A DNA stretch of 64,000 bases, taken from contig NC_088315.1 in assembly GCF_910592395.1 (NCBI RefSeq), forward strand, positions 14,985,808-15,049,807, in the 5' to 3' direction. The notes beneath the pieces were generated by a model, which had not been told where the DNA came from, ran no database searches, and worked only from the letters and a program-made list of their open reading frames with translations. Source of the stretch: Lineus longissimus (lineage: Eukaryota > Nemertea > Pilidiophora > Heteronemertea > Lineidae). The number at the start of each line of letters is the position of its first letter. Position 1 is the stretch's first letter. The translations under genes were made by a program, and so were the position numbers. This document shows positions 32,435 through 43,654 of the stretch, piece by piece.

Positions 32435-35400
32435 GTGAGTCAAATGGCGGCTAGTCCAGCCGAGTCGTATGTTACTGGACAAGATTTTCCCGAATTCCTT
32501 TTGAATGGCTCTGAAAGTTCCTCGAAATTAATCCTAAAAGTAGGATAGATTTTTCCCGATAGTTCCGAATCTCAAAAAAGCGAATATTTTGCGCCTGAAA
32601 GTTGTATTTGGCCAAGCAAATATCACGTCTAATTGCCCTTAACGGTTTAGGCCTATCGACGCCCTTTAAAGAAGTCTTGTAGGGGGGGGGGTTGATGTGC
32701 CAGATGACCCTTTAATAAGACGTCGGATCATAGGAATTTGGGCATTGGTACGTGCGGAGTTTGTAGACAGTCGACAGTTTATTGGGCTATGCGTGAAGTA
32801 AGGGGCAAAAACGATGCAAGCAGCCTGTGTGTAACTAACTGTAATGGCTTTTTCAGCTGTTGACGACGCCTGTTCGACCAACGCGTTTTGCAACTATGAA
32901 GGAGACTCCCCAATGGATCACACGAAATGTGACAGCTCTGTGTGTGTATGTACGAGCTTGTATTATGGAGAGGCTGGCGATACGACCTGTGTTCAAGGCA
33001 AGTATCCAACAATGTCCAAGTATAATGTAGTCGCTGCCGATCTGATCAATCATATCGGCAATCATATCGGCAAGTAGTTTTCGGGTTTCTCTTTTTCAAA
33101 TCCCAAGAAATAATGGATTTATTTGATGCATGATATGCAGACTTGATTGGTTTACACCCAAACAAAAAATCATGCTTGGAAAGGCCAATTGAATTTCGAA
33201 GACCTGATGGTCATCATGAACGATAACGGCCATTTTTTTACAATGGGCAGATCATGACATTTTGGACCGTTTTGGTCATGGTCATTGTTTCCAAACGTTG
33301 AAAAGTCGTCGGGTAGACACAGTTGTAATAAAATATACTTGGCGTGGCTTGGTAGATTTCACTTGCCTGTGGGGTGCCATGCAGGTCCAAATAAAGTACT
33401 GAAAATCGAACGATCCATTTAAATACACACGTACACAACTTTTCTGAACATGGCGATTCAGGTGTTAATTCACCTTGCCCCAAGTTTGAGTGCATGCATA
33501 TAAATTATACGTCTAATGAACTTTCTTTATGGCAGCTTCACTCGGCGGTAGTTGTGCTGGCAAAACGGACGCTGCTGCGTTTTGTGCAACAAGTGACCCT
33601 GATGCAGAGTGTGCCAGCGACGTCTGTGCCTGCAGTGCCGGATTCTACGAAACTGAAAGTTTACTTGATGGAACCACGCATTGCTCTAAAAGTAAGTGAA
33701 CAACTGATAATCGGAAGGTTTGAAAGGCTTTACACTGAACAATGCATATACTATTGCAGAGTTCGAAATGATCCGGCACTGTTGTACAAGTCATCGGAAA
33801 CCTTTTTGTTGGGTCATGAATTGGTAGCCATTTTAACAAAACCGATATATTCAAGACGGTTTTCAAAAAAGTTAATTTGAATGCAACATGTTCTGTGTCC
33901 GACTGCCAGAAACATCTGTGTAATGCCTTTACCAACCATGTATCCGAGGCTCGAAAGTTTTAAAAATATTGATATAATACTTGAGCAATACGTAATGCCA
34001 CTTCACGCGCGCACGTCTCGAGCCCTTTAACGCTCGTTTTTTCAAATAGTAATTTATTTTACAGTCGCAGTCGGAACTCCATGCGACTCCTCGGCTGGTG
34101 GTGATGCTTTCTGTCGAACGGGCCTTCCTGCAGATTCTGAATGCATCGTCATAACGCAAACATGTGAATGTCCCAGTGGAAAGACCTATGTACCGTCCCT
34201 CGATCTCTGCCATACTGAAAGTTTCCATGCCACATGCGCAACGTGCAGACAAACTGGCGGACATTGTTATGACATTGAGGATGACGATTCCCCCACTGGA
34301 TGTGTCTGTCCTCCATCTAAGGATAGCAGTGGCGTGGCCCTAACTGTAGGATGTGACCTTGGCATCGGTAAGATATCATCTGTATTTCTGTATTGATTCA
34401 CCTAGTACTCGAAGTAGAAAAAAGGAAAGATGAAAAAGAAGTACGCAGTTTTCGAATCGGAAGGTTTTATTTTACGTTCTGTCTGGTGCTAGTAAGCATA
34501 ATCGAAGTTTCGGCAGATGTCTACCGATGATTCTAAAGGATTCGCAAGCTACCATAACTATTTAAGTCTCGGTAGTGCAATGGCAAACACCGATAATACA
34601 ATGATGCAAATACTAATACAATTATGCCGTGTCAAAAGAAAATGCATAGCTTTCATGAAAATAATTCGTTCATTTGGTCTGAACCCGCAACCAAACTAGT
34701 CACTTGCTGTCACTGACAATACTGTGACGCTGCCGATCGAGGGGCTCCTGTACAAAAATAAATGTCCATAGGTTTTTGAAAAGATCGCAGATGGCATAAG
34801 ATAATTGAATGCGGTTTTCAGCAGAAAATGGTATATTTGGTAATGTATCTGTTGTTGTATCTGTATTTGGGCCTAGCTAATCCGGGCTCTTCATTATGTA
34901 ACTGGCAATTTTAAAAATGTTACTAACTTTTTTATTTTTGTTCTTTTTCACAATGTATGGATGAACTATGATGCAACGAAGGTTGTTTCGCTTTAATTAG
35001 AAAATTCCTCCTAAATTCCTTTATTTTGAAGACTACTTTTAGCTCGCTATAGGGGATTGTTTTTTCAGACAACATTGTATTGCTGACCATGAGGGGAGTT
35101 CTCAGTCTGGCCCCATTCATAAAAACCCTAACTTTCAACACAATTGATGGTTTAATTAGTCAGTGATTCCCAAACGAATTTCTTTTCGAAATATCTGTTA
35201 CATAATGAAGGGATGGAATTGGGTGCATCCAAATACAACGGATTTATGACCAACTAAATATACCATTCTCGGCTTAAAACCGCATTCAAATATCTTATTT
35301 CTGTGATATTTTTAAGAGTCGCAACACTAGGGCTGAACGTGTAATGGAAGGCGTACCATAAACTGGCTAAATGTAATTGGCGTAGACTACATTTATCCTG

Positions 35401-38400
35401 TGGAGACTTATATAGCCGGCTTCGGGAGGCAGTTTCACATGCTTATTACACGTAATGTAGGCCTGTTGTACAGGAACCCTTCACCCAGTTAAAGCGTCTA
35501 CACAGTAAGAAGAAATAATATTGACGGCAAGAAAACTGAACGACCTTTATTCACAGCTAGTTTTAATTACAATCTTTTTTAGCTCTGATTGGCGACTATT
35601 GCGATCCAACTGGAACACCTGCAGTGGATTGTGAATTACAAGACTCCAGTTGTCTTCACGCAGGCGCGCTAAATGGTCGCTTCACCTGTCAATGTGACCC
35701 TGGGTATCACGCCATAAGTTTATTTGGAGACGAACGGAAATGCTGTAAGTAATATTTGTACTTGATTAGTATTGTCGCGCCGAGTTGCTATATTGCCAAT
35801 TCGATCAGCTTAATTCGGTTTTCATGTAGTAGCAATATCAACATGCTAAGACTGCTTTGGCAAAATGACAATGAACTATTTTGTAGGCCTGGGACAATTT
35901 CCAATGTTATATCCCCAGCGCAATAAACATGAGGTTCCAGTCTTTGCACATCCTAATGCACAAAATAACCCCTGGAAAACGTGTCCGGCCCGCGAGCTTT
36001 TTTCCCAAACCACATGATATCCATTGCAATGGTTATTCGTAGCGTTCCAAGCTCTTCTATTATATAGAGGGGCGCGCATATAATCGTTCCGGATAATCGA
36101 AGAAATTCGATTCTCATGGTACACTGTGCGTGGTAGTCTCTTTACTTAAAAGTTTACAAAAGTCCAAATGGAAATATGTTTGGGCCATGGATATGTACAA
36201 TAGTTCGGGTGAAAAAACTCGTCCGACCCTATAAGGTATGGTTCTGGTAGAGGCCATCAACTGTCAATTGCCCTGAAATGGAATAAACCGACCTATTAAC
36301 TTTGGAGTCATTTGAATTGTCGTGAAATTCCAGAGCTCGAAGGGTTGACTGCCGTGGTCTTTCAAGAACCATGTACAGTATCAGAAGTAAGAACACGTCC
36401 TAGAAACATTTTCCTTGGGAATTTTAGACTGATACACCGGCTTCTGCACAAAATATCTGCCAAAACTTTACAGCTAAAAGTTCTGAAAGACTGCCCACAC
36501 GTGTGCATATCCTGTCGGAATTTGTATGCCTATGAAAGCATTAATATATTGCAATTCAACTAAATTGTGATAATATTGCTTTTTTTTTTTTCGGAGTCTG
36601 TTGCAGAAATTTACTTGTTTCGGTGAATGAGTGTAACATGTGTGAAGGGCTTCTCTGGTTGAATCGGCTGGTTACTTAAAATTCGTGGCACTATTTCATT
36701 TCACTTTTCATTTCGCACTTTTTTTTCAGATCGCTCAATTGCCAAAGAAACTGATCGTAACTGCATGTGGTGCCAGTCACGCGGTGGCATATGTTATGAT
36801 ATTGACGATGATGGCGTTCGTGATGGGTGTATGTGCCCAGCCACTAGGAGTACCTCAGATCCCAATGATCCCAGCACCGATTGTGACGTAAACCATGGTA
36901 AACGCGTTTGAACCTCATCTAGCATTGTGCTACACCCGTGACCTACTAGATTTTCACTAAGAAATCTTTTTCCTGTTAATTTCTTTTTGGAATCGGCCAT
37001 TTAGTAATATACTGGAGCCTTTTACATCAATGGTTGTGATCTACACTTTCATTGAACTTGAGCACTTAATCGTGGGTGCCATTAAGGCTTTACCTGTCCG
37101 ATATGTCGACAACAGCGATGCTTACATTGAAATGTTTATTGAACCACGCTTGATTTAAGATAGAAGAACCAAGTCACTTTCTTATTCTAAAGACACTCTA
37201 TTCGGAGGAAGTGACGCGAGGTCATGAAGCGTTTCAATGGTTACGTGAAAGAAAACTTTTTTTCAAGACTACCCCAAAAAAGGTGCATTGCTTGGACTTA
37301 TCTACTTGACACATTACCACGTGCTTTCCGTCACCACGTGCTTTCCGTCGTTAACTGGTGAGCCTTAGTACACACTTGGAATTTTTTGTTTCAGTGACCG
37401 TTTCTTGTACTGCAAGTAGAATGGACATATGCTACACTCCCCACGACACTACTCGCCTCCCCGGCATGGCAACCAAACTAACCAATGGGGATGCGTACGT
37501 TTACATCGAACGCCACCTTGGAGAAGATCCTTGTCGATTTGAATACGATGGAAGTAGTGACTGGTGTGTGAGCCTCGACCTTGCTTCCGACCAGACTGAT
37601 GCTTGTGATACCCGTGTTACCTTTCCAACGGTAGGAAAATGCTGCAAAGCAATAGGATTTTACCAGTGTTTAATCCGATTGCTTTAAGCTCTATATCGAT
37701 TTGCAGTGGTAAATATACATCTGGTAGTGTACGGGTGTAGATACAAATGGAATATACTCCAGACTTGCAATTTCAGGAACGTCTTGGATCGGCAACCTAA
37801 GCCCATGTAGATATTATGCTCATTGTCGTTGTGCAGCACGATTGAAAAATTTTGAAGAGCATAATAGGTTGGCGGCACCAATTTGTTTATGCCATTTGCC
37901 TTCATGCAAAGATTTCAGAATGGCAGGCCCAATTGGATTTCACTTCGTCGAAGAGACTTTTTTGAGGATTCGTTACCAACCTAGACCTAGACATAAAAGT
38001 ATCGCCAAATCGATCGATAAAAGTCTTAGTGGTTGGGTAACAAGTGATCAGTTTATTCCCAATGCTAATCATTGTAAACTTTCCTAAGACGGACAAAATT
38101 TAGCCAATTGTAACAGGCCAGGGTCCCTTCTGGTCCACTTACAAAAGACCCCCAACTGAAATAAATAGTAATAAATCCCAGTGTCGTAAGTTAGCCTCAT
38201 TAAAACAAGTTGATCGGTAAAACAAGTTGATCGGGAAAAGTCGCGTTTCTCTTTCACGTTAAAAGACCCAACTCCCGGGTGAACTGTTCAGGAGAAGCTT
38301 TTTGTAATTCGGAGGTTATTCATGCTCGTCCGTTTACAGCACTTGTAATGACCTTCACATAATCATGAAATCAAAGATACCATTCCAATATAAACATTTG

Positions 38401-41400
38401 TAATTTTAATACAAACTGCCACGTAACTGGCTAAGATGTGGCATGTTTTACGAACAGGTAATTAGTAGAGCTGGGGGCCTTAACGTGCATCTGCATAAAA
38501 GGGCCGATTTTTGAGAAAATGGCGGACGATCTTGTAAATGCCAGCTTTGCGATGTACACAAATGTGCGGTATTGCAACAGACTGCAGTTCTTTGACAAAA
38601 AAGAATATGTGTTGGAAGAAATTGACGTTAGGATTTGAAAAAAAAATGATTATTGATAAAAAATGGTTAATAAGGGGAGTAGTTTTTGTAGTTGACGCAC
38701 ACCCGGTCTGGTATCTGGTCATTCTTTTTTACGCTACTTTACCCGAGAGTTCCTCGAGCCTGGTGCGTGAGCGTGCGGGCTCAATTCATACTGGGCATGC
38801 GCTTCAATACGGGAGATCCGTCGCTTAACAAAGCGCGGCGCGTGAAATCGAACACGCTATTAATTCCCTTCTGTAAAACTGCTCTTACGAATACGTGTCG
38901 ATACCTGTTGATCACTTCAAGCTTCTTTTATATTGCAGAATCGCCACATCAGTTACAACAACTGGATGGTCCTCCAAACTACTGCCATCGGAAGGAGTAT
39001 GTCGGATGAGAGCGTCCATCTTTACTGTCAATACGACATTATCTCGCATGTGTTCACCGAAACCGGAACGGAAGTTGTCGGGTGAGTAATCTAACGTTAA
39101 ATTCTACCGGCATAGAGGCCATATATTAGAGAATCCTGCAATATAACTGCGAAATGCCGAAGTTTGTTTCTCCCGTGATGCCTGTGTACAGGCAGCAAGA
39201 CTCGTCGCTCTGCAAACGTTACAATGACCTTCTGTCCTTTTCAGGTTTGCCTCTATGGCGTCCGAGGGAGATGAAGTGCACCCTGTCTTAACAATGGATG
39301 TTCATGATGAATTCGGCCGGGACGCAACCGTGCAGGGCATCAGACAAGGCCAGCCAACAATGCTCATCATAGAGATGACTGAAGACAAGAGCGTGTACCA
39401 CTCCATCAGGCCAGAAGTTTGCATTGCCTCAAACCGACCAGAATTGTCCAACCCGGCTACATCGTCCATTCTGCTGCTTTATGAAGGGTATGCATCTTGT
39501 TTGGATAAATTCTAAATGTGTGACTGAAGGACCCAGTTGATACCTTTTACCACATTACCTGTTACACCTTCGCAAGTTGTGTGACATTACGAGTTTTGAA
39601 ACGTGGTGGACGTTCCAGCACTGTTGAATTCGATACATGGGTAAAACCTAACATACCAACTACAGAAAAAAGATTGTTCAGGAAACTCTTCTCTTTCAGT
39701 TGCCCAGTCGTGGACTCCTACCTTAACGCGAAGAACACGTTCTATCCCGATCCAGCTGATGCAGAGGTATCTAGAACTGGTTACTTCCCAATGCTTCAAT
39801 TCGAGGATACGCAATTTGTGTTCTTTCACTGTGCCGTCGAGGTTTGCAGGAATGACGAAGATTGTGACCCGGTAAGTTGTTTTGCTCGTCTTGGTTAGTT
39901 TCGGCTTCCATGACCTTTTTCGTCTCCAGTTGCATTCTCATTATAGTCTGGGATGCGAAACGCAAAACTTGTACGTATACTTATATTGTCGAATACGTCA
40001 TCAAATGTGGGACTGGTTTTTTCCCGTCATAAATTGTACATAAGTCGAATCTTCCAGCCTCGATTAAAATGCCGCGAAGACTTTGGCTGTTGACTCACGA
40101 CTGAGAAAACCTGTTTTGTGGTTTCTTTTCTGCATCGAATCAACCCATGTGGTTTCTTTTCTGCATCGAATCAACCCATGACAGGATTGAATTAATCATG
40201 TCGTCATTGATCATCATCGATCAGCACAGTCGATTACATTATCGGGTTTCTAAACGTGGATACCTACACATACAACGCAACTAGATTTTTAGGCAAACGA
40301 CAAACTGCCACCAAAAACAAGCTTTTCTTTTGTATATTCCGCTCGGATTTCAAAATCATAGTCGCTGTTCAGATCGGTGAAACTGGAGTACGTGCATGAC
40401 GGATGTTTACATTGCGAAGGTGTATTGTATGGTGGGCATTGGACCGTGAAATGCTAGTGTTGCTCTTGTAGAAACAGTGACACGTAATGGCCAGCTAGAC
40501 GGGTCGGATGTCCGACATACCAAGTCGGCCCCAGATTTTGGAGGTGACACGGCCTGTGGCGTAGGGGTGTTACAAGGGGCTGAGGTAGCCGTTTTGAACT
40601 GCTAAACAATTGGTGCCCGGATGGAGAGGTTGGTCATCAACGTAGACGGCCTTTTTCCAAAATAGCACGCGTTTGTATGGCTAGCTGTAATTGGTCGCAA
40701 GGCACTGGAATAGATTTGCCCTCCGAAAACCAACGGCAATTGCACTTGCCATTATGCGCATACGGGAGCCCTGGCAAGTAACATACGTTGGTGCGGCGAT
40801 TATTTTTGAAGATTTATGACTCCCTGGAATGTGGATCAAGGGTCGCTGTTGTAAATTTAGCAATTGCCTTGATGATAATAAGCTGTAATTTAAATCTACC
40901 AATCGACTGTGCATTGGTAATGTGTGTCGTGATGTTTCACGTCTGATATAGAACCGAGTGAAAGCTTTTATTTTTTTGAAATAATGCATTGCAGGTTGAC
41001 TGTTCCGGTGGTGTTGAGAGAAGGAAAAGAGCCATTGCATCATTGGAAGGCGACACTATCCTGCAGCGTGAAGTCCGGGAACTGCAATCTGGGTCGACTA
41101 GATTGGAAGCTCTTTACACTGGACCTGTACAGATTATTGCAGATTCGAACTCCAGAGGAAGTCTTTCCGTGAGAACTGATAAATCTGACTGTAAGTACAG
41201 AAATCATTGCGGGTTGTGCAGTCGGTCCGACAATCATTTAAACACCAGACGACCGCTTACTTTACAGTGCTATGGTAAAACTACACTGGAGCAGTTTGCA
41301 CCTGTATTGGAGCCGAGCGGATCAGATGGTTATTCCACATTCAAACTTCTCCCTGGAACGCTTTTGAATGTGTTTTTTTACTCAAGTTAATCCTTTTCGA

Positions 41401-42050
41401 AAGACGCTCAGTTTTCGGTTTCTGTTCGCTGACCAATTCCAGGAACAAAAAATACCTTCATTCCACAATCGGGAGACCGACAATCTTGCCAGTGCTTATT
41501 GCGGTATCCATTCCACATAATATGAAAGAATGCAAGGGATACAATGCTTATCAATTTTGATTTCATCCTGCAAAGTCGCCTTCCTGGATGTTGAGTGGTA
41601 TTGGGGGATGTTATTGCCAAAATGTAGAAATGATACTAAACTATACCCGATACGACGCATAACCTTTCGTGAAGGAAATTGACATTGGCGCGACAGGAAT
41701 TTATTTATTAAACTTCGTTCACAACTTCCTAATATATTTTCATCGGGTTCAATGTGTTTTCCTTCTACCCAATGTGGTCAAAATTGCCTTAAACTGATCT
41801 TCCATGATCAATTATTTCGCGGGTGTTTTTTAATCTTGATGGCTGCTCAATTTTCGTATTCACTTTGGTACATGTTCCATTTTCTATTCCAGCTGCCCTT
41901 CCTCGCAAATATCTTCTTCTGATCAGCATTGGCGGAGGAGCCATGATTCTCGTGATAGCTGTTGCCGCTGCAATTTTAGTCACGATGCGATCACGCAGGC
42001 GGAGAGCCCCAAGGAATGCAATATCAGTCCAGTGCCAGGAAACCATGTAA
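32368..42050 (+). CDS. ZP-domain type I membrane protein with EB/EGF-like modules (12 coding exons)
   Basis: Exons 32368-32434, 32857-32997, 33536-33691, 34065-34367, 35583-35744, 36730-36897, 37395-37630, 38939-39081, 39245-39487, 39700-39871, 40995-41190 and 41893-42050 join in frame to 714 residues. Order: signal peptide 1-22; cysteine-rich EB/EGF-like modules 23-332; ZP domain about 333-600; furin site RRKR at 606-609; membrane helix 669-694; short basic tail of 20 residues. ZP domains polymerise extracellular proteins into filaments or coats; the cut after RRKR normally frees the ectodomain from its membrane anchor. The place of action (egg coat, epithelium or cuticle) cannot be told from sequence. 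All introns are GT-AG except a GC donor after exon 2. Confidence 0.92.
32857..32997 (+). CDS. ZP gene, coding exon 2 (EB/EGF-like module)
   Basis: Acceptor CTTTTTCAG. Cysteine pattern D-A-C, F-C-N, K-C-D, V-C-V-C and T-C-V-Q fits an EB-type module. It ends CAAG|GCAAGT: the donor is GC, not GT, yet it gives the phase-1 end that fits the next exon. Confidence 0.88.
33536..33691 (+). CDS. ZP gene, coding exon 3 (EB/EGF-like module)
   Basis: Acceptor TTTATGGCAG, donor GTAAGT, phase 1 in and out. Pattern G-S-C, A-F-C, A-E-C, V-C-A-C-S-A-G-F-Y and H-C-S-K is a second module like the one before. Confidence 0.9.
34065..34367 (+). CDS. ZP gene, coding exon 4 (two cysteine-rich modules)
   Basis: Acceptor TTATTTTACAG, donor GTAAGA, phase 1 in and out. 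The first half is an EB-like module (G-T-P-C, A-F-C, S-E-C, T-C-E-C-P-S-G-K). The second half has C-A-T-C-R-Q-T-G-G-H-C-Y-D-I-E-D-D and G-C-V-C-P, a motif that recurs in exon 6. Confidence 0.9.
34797..35297. mobile_element. Foldback miniature element R5 (about 500 bp) in ZP intron
   Basis: The first 100 bases (taagataattgaatgcggtt, ttcagcagaaaatggtatat, later gggctcttcattatgtaac) pair with the reverse complement of the last 110 (gttacataatgaaggg, aaatataccattct, aaaaccgcattcaaatatct). It lies between coding exons 4 and 5. Half-copies are at 42937-43036 and 49344-49446. Confidence 0.85.
35583..35744 (+). CDS. ZP gene, coding exon 5 (EGF-like module)
   Basis: Acceptor CTTTTTTTAG, donor GTAAGT, phase 1 in and out. 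Contains D-Y-C, V-D-C, S-S-C, F-T-C-Q-C-D-P-G-Y-H and K-C, closer to an EGF-like fold than to EB. Confidence 0.9.
36730..36897 (+). CDS. ZP gene, coding exon 6 (CxxC / CYDI module)
   Basis: Acceptor CTTTTTTTTCAG, donor GTAAAC, phase 1 in and out. N-C-M-W-C-Q-S-R-G-G-I-C-Y-D-I-D-D-D and G-C-M-C-P repeat the motif of exon 4, so these two modules share origin. Confidence 0.9.
37395..37630 (+). CDS. ZP gene, coding exon 7 (ZP-N)
   Basis: Acceptor TTTGTTTCAG, donor GTAGGA, phase 1 in and 0 out. V-S-C-T-A-S-R-M-D-I-C opens the ZP-N half, with later cysteines in D-P-C-R-F-E, W-C-V-S and A-C-D-T. Confidence 0.88.
38939..39081 (+). CDS. ZP gene, coding exon 8 (ZP-N end)
   Basis: Acceptor TATATTGCAG, donor GTGAGT, phase 0 in and 2 out. 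Has Y-N-N-W and the ZP-typical aromatic-Cys end H-L-Y-C-Q-Y-D. Confidence 0.9.
39245..39487 (+). CDS. ZP gene, coding exon 9 (ZP linker and ZP-C start)
   Basis: Acceptor CCTTTTCAG, donor GTATGC, phase 2 in and out. Leads through L-T-M-D-V-H-D and Y-H-S-I-R-P-E-V-C-I-A-S to L-L-Y-E-G, where the next exon adds the conserved Gly-Cys-Pro. Confidence 0.9.
39700..39871 (+). CDS. ZP gene, coding exon 10 (ZP-C)
   Basis: Acceptor TTCTCTTTCAG, donor GTAAGT, phase 2 in and 0 out. G-C-P-V-V-D, then F-P-M-L-Q-F-E-D, V-F-F-H-C-A-V-E-V-C and D-C-D-P match the ZP-C consensus closely. Confidence 0.94.
40117..40178. repeat. Tandem duplication of 31 bp
   Basis: tgtggtttcttttctgcatc plus gaatcaaccca occurs twice with no spacer, in the intron between coding exons 10 and 11 of the ZP gene. 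Confidence 0.95.
40995..41190 (+). CDS. ZP gene, coding exon 11 (furin site)
   Basis: Acceptor GCATTGCAG. V-D-C-S-G-G-V-E-R-R-K-R-A contains the consensus furin cleavage site that follows most ZP domains. Donor T|GTAAGT (41191) was chosen over the earlier GTGAGA at 41169 because only it gives the phase needed by exon 12. Confidence 0.9.
41893..42050 (+). CDS. ZP gene, coding exon 12 (membrane helix, stop)
   Basis: Acceptor TTCTATTCCAG. Encodes YLLLISIGGGAMILVIAVAA then more hydrophobic residues to Met694. A stop-transfer RSRRRR follows, with a 20-residue tail and TAA. Confidence 0.93.
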
Positions 42051-42595
42051 AGTTCGTTCTTGCTCTTGACATTTCTAGTTCAAAGTCGACGCCTACCGCA
42101 TTGCAATATGACTGCGTAGAATGCCCCATCATCCTTTGAAAAAAATCGTGTCGTCAATTTTTTTTGGTCTTTGCTTATGCAAGGCAAGAAAATTCAGATA
42201 TCTCTAATCTAAGATCGAGGACGATGTTTACTTAAAGATTTATAATTTTGTTAAAAGGTTGTTTGCTCGGATTCACCATGTTATAAAACTACCCATCTAA
42301 CATGTTTTTAATGACGTTGACAGTTAAGTTTACACTTGTGTACCGTTGATATGTGTAATTACATGTTAAAAGTTGTGTTTAGTTTAGTTCTGTTAATGGT
42401 TCTGTGACTTGTCAATTGGGCCAAAAAACCAATTGATCCCGCCACAGTTCAGATTCGCATTTAGTTCTGTTAATTTGTAATGTGTTGTATGTGTGTTATA
42501 CCGATTTCATGTATTTTTAACGGTTTTTGAACACTTCTGATTATTCCGGTGTTTTACGACACTTAATCTTTGCTGGTTAAATAAAAGCTACGAAA
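42051..42595 (+). other. ZP gene 3' untranslated region
   Basis: Runs from the TAA stop to just past the first good poly(A) signal. A/T-rich with many tgt repeats and no competing reading frame. Confidence 0.7.
42580..42585 (+). promoter_or_regulatory. Poly(A) signal AATAAA of the ZP gene
   Basis: AATAAA about 530 bp after the stop codon, in a T-rich setting. The cleavage site would be about 42600. Confidence 0.7.
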
Positions 42596-42936
42596 CCGAT
42601 CATCGTATTCGGATTTTTGTATGTCTAGTTTACTGCTGGATACGGATACAATGCTTGTGATTACTAGTTCCGAATCTACAATTCGGAGAACAATTGCAAC
42701 CAAATCGAAAGTGACTAGCGGAGCAGCGGCAGAACATAGACAATGGAAAACCACTAATTTTCCCAGCCTTGCATGTGCGGACTTGGGTAGAAATCCATTT
42801 CGAACAGTCGTGCCAGAGAGAACAGTCGTGCCAGAGAAAAAAATAATCTACAAATATTCAGGCAATCCGACGAAGGGCTGATGCCTCGACAAAATCTAGG
42901 ACTTGAAATTTTCAAGGGCGTCGATTAGAGTTGAAA

Positions 42937-43036
42937 AGGATAATTGATTGCGGTTTTCAGCAGAGAATGGTATATCTAGTTGGTCGTATATCATTTGTAC
43001 TTAGGCCCAGCTCATCCGGACTCTTCATTATGTAAC
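42937..43036. repeat. R5 foldback element, left-half copy
   Basis: ggataattgattgcggtttt, cagcagagaatggtatat, then ctcttcattatgtaac: matches the left arm of 34797-35297 without a right arm. Confidence 0.8.
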
Positions 43037-43100
43037 AAGCAATTCATTGATTAAAGTTTAATCGATATTCACAAGATATTCACAATGTATTCACAATGTA

Positions 43101-43202
43101 AGGTAACATGTGGTAGCCCCTTTTCACCGATAACTTTGTTTCCGCAAGAAATTTCCAGGCAGATTCACTAAAAGCCGACCTGCATCTTGTAGTGGCACCT
43201 CT
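43101..43202. repeat. Fragment of the second pogo-like family, left end
   Basis: aggtaacatgtggtagcccc, caagaaatttccaggcagat and cttgtagtggcacctct follow the first 109 bases of the element at 25686. It stops where the inverted-repeat element at 43203 starts. Confidence 0.85.
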
Positions 43203-43654
43203 GTAAAGCCCGCAGCACACTAGCCGCCAACTTTGGCGACAAGAAGCGTTAAGCTGACGCCTCGACGCCAAAGTTGGCGGCCAGTGGATCTCGGTCAGCG
43301 CACACCTGCCCAGAATCGGCGTCCAGTACCGTCTTTACCGCCACTTTAGGCTGCCATTTTGAAATCATGTGAATCGAGACGCAAGCTGATCGGCCATATC
43401 CTCGCCGCTGACGCCAAGTCGGGCGGCCATCCGTAGCACACCTGGGCCCAGTTCCTGAAATGGCGTTAGGCCAGCGCTAAGCCTTAGCGTGGTGCTATGT
43501 CCTATCTGGCGCCACGCTACGACTAGCGTGGCGCCAGATGGGTTCCAAAGCCTAGCGCTGGTGCTATCTTGTGACGAATCGACGCTAAAGTTATCAGCCC
43601 AAGGACCCTCCTCTAAGTTCTGCTAGTGAGCGCTAACTTCCACAGATTTCCAAA

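Noticed and set aside
40485-40610. Possible extra ZP exon between coding exons 10 and 11 (acceptor CTTGTAG at 40470)
   Set aside because: Including it breaks the phase 0 join between exons 10 and 11, and the reading has no ZP motif.
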